DNA of 6,046 bases from Solirubrobacteraceae bacterium (lineage in GTDB: Bacteria > Actinomycetota > Thermoleophilia > Solirubrobacterales > Solirubrobacteraceae). The position numbers and the translations under genes were made by a program. Shown here one piece after another: positions 5,444 through 6,046 of the stretch. The stretch's first letter is position 1, and the number at the start of each line of letters is the position of its first letter. The stretch is from the NCBI GenBank assembly GCA_030447005.1, contig JAUJME010000102.1, forward strand, positions 1-6,046, read 5' to 3'. The notes beneath the pieces were generated by a model. It did not search any database. It was not told the origin of the DNA and was given only the letters and a program-made list of their open reading frames with translations.

Positions 5444-6046
5444 AGGGCGCGCTGCTCGTGGCCGGCACGCACTCCGACGCCGGGAAGTCGCTCGTCACCG
5501 CCGGCCTGTGCCGCTGGCTGCGCCGCGGCGGCGTGCGCGTCGCGCCGTTCAAGGCCCAGAACATGGCGCTCAACTCGGTCGTCGCGCGCGGCGGCTTCGA
5601 GATCGGCCGCGCCCAGGCGATGCAGGCGACCGCGGCCGGCGTCGAGCCGGAGGTCGCCATGAACCCGATCCTCATCAAGCCGTCGGGCGATCGCCACAGC
5701 CAGGTGATCGTCATGGGCCGGCCGTACGCCGACGCCGACGCGCGCTCCTACCAGGAGCTCAAGGACGAGCTGCGGCCGGTCGTCGCCGCGGCGCTCGCCG
5801 ACCTGCGCGCCCGCTACGACGTGGTCGTCTGCGAGGGCGCCGGCAGCCCCGCCGAGATCAACCTTCGCGCGGCCGACCTGACGAACATGGGGCTCGCGCG
5901 CGCCGCGGACCTGCCGGTGCTCCTCGTCGGCGACATCGACCGCGGCGGGGTCTTCGCCTCGCTGCTCGGCACGATCGCGGCGCTCGCCGCGGAGGACCAG
6001 CGCCACATCGCCGGCTTCGTGATCAACAAGTTCCGCGGCAGCCGCG
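5440..6046 (+). CDS. cobQ: Cobyric acid synthase CobQ/CbiP, N-terminal part (runs off window)
   Basis: The first 202 codons of a glutamine-dependent amidotransferase that amidates side chains b, d, e and g of adenosylcobyrinic acid a,c-diamide, using ATP. The visible part is the N-terminal dethiobiotin-synthetase-like ATPase domain: nucleotide loop GTHSDAGKS (9-17), [10 protein letters not shown] (37-46), [10 protein letters not shown] (54-63), [11 protein letters not shown] (74-84), [11 protein letters not shown] (132-142), DIDRGGVFA (165-173) and NKFRG (196-200). The C-terminal class I glutaminase domain should lie beyond the window edge (whole proteins are near 480-500 residues). The start is GTG at 5440, overlapping the cobD stop as GTGA, with a strong GGAGGG (5427-5432) 7 bases upstream. 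No frameshift is seen in the visible part. It is the third gene of the riboswitch-led operon. Confidence 0.97.
   Translation, partial: MKGALLVAGTHSDAGKSLVTAGLCRWLRRGGVRVAPFKAQNMALNSVVARGGFEIGRAQAMQATAAGVEPEVAMNPILIKPSGDRHSQVIVMGRPYADADARSYQELKDELRPVVAAALADLRARYDVVVCEGAGSPAEINLRAADLTNMGLARAADLPVLLVGDIDRGGVFASLLGTIAALAAEDQRHIAGFVINKFRGSR

Noticed and set aside
5272..6029. Minus-strand frames antisense to the cobD end and cobQ
   Set aside because: There is no recognisable domain, and the + strand reads CobQ motifs without interruption.

Overview
The window is very GC-rich and its coding strands favour G/C-ending codons. It looks like a chromosomal piece of a high-GC bacterium. The gene set (a BluB-CobT fusion, an aerobic cobalamin tail pathway, MeaB, a CoxG-like protein) and many GTG starts suit an actinobacterial lineage, possibly Thermoleophilia-like. 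That placement is inference only.

Layout. Positions 1-287 (+) hold the C-terminal end of a CoxG/SRPBCC-like protein. It meets a minus-strand block tail to tail, and the two stop codons overlap in a CTAG inside a perfect hairpin. The minus-strand block, in transcription order, is: bluB-cobT fusion (3685 to 1913), an AbrB-type antitoxin (1877 to 1635), a VapC-like PIN toxin (1638 to 1234, apparently starting at CTG) and the MeaB/ArgK GTPase (1237 to 284). The last three are joined by 4-base start/stop overlaps. Positions 3686-3905 are a divergent regulatory region with overlapping -10-like elements, a compact cobalamin riboswitch on the + strand (about 3717-3803) and a hairpin that masks the ribosome binding site of the next gene. 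The + strand then carries cobC (alpha-ribazole phosphatase-like), cobD/cbiB and the first 202 codons of cobQ/cbiP, chained by GTGA overlaps and cut off by the window end.

How it works together. This is a vitamin B12 locus. CobQ amidates the corrin ring and CobD/CbiB attaches the aminopropanol arm. BluB makes the lower ligand 5,6-dimethylbenzimidazole from reduced flavin and O2, and CobT activates it to alpha-ribazole phosphate. The CobC-like phosphatase can remove the phosphate. MeaB protects a B12-dependent mutase. The + operon is predicted to be repressed by cobalamin through its riboswitch. The minus block shows no such riboswitch and may be transcribed from leaderless promoters.

I see no wholly new system. 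The most unusual points are a complete antitoxin-toxin pair translationally wedged between a B12 synthesis gene and a B12 user gene, the CTG start of the toxin, and the closely packed divergent control region. No rRNA, tRNA, CRISPR array or insertion sequence was recognised.
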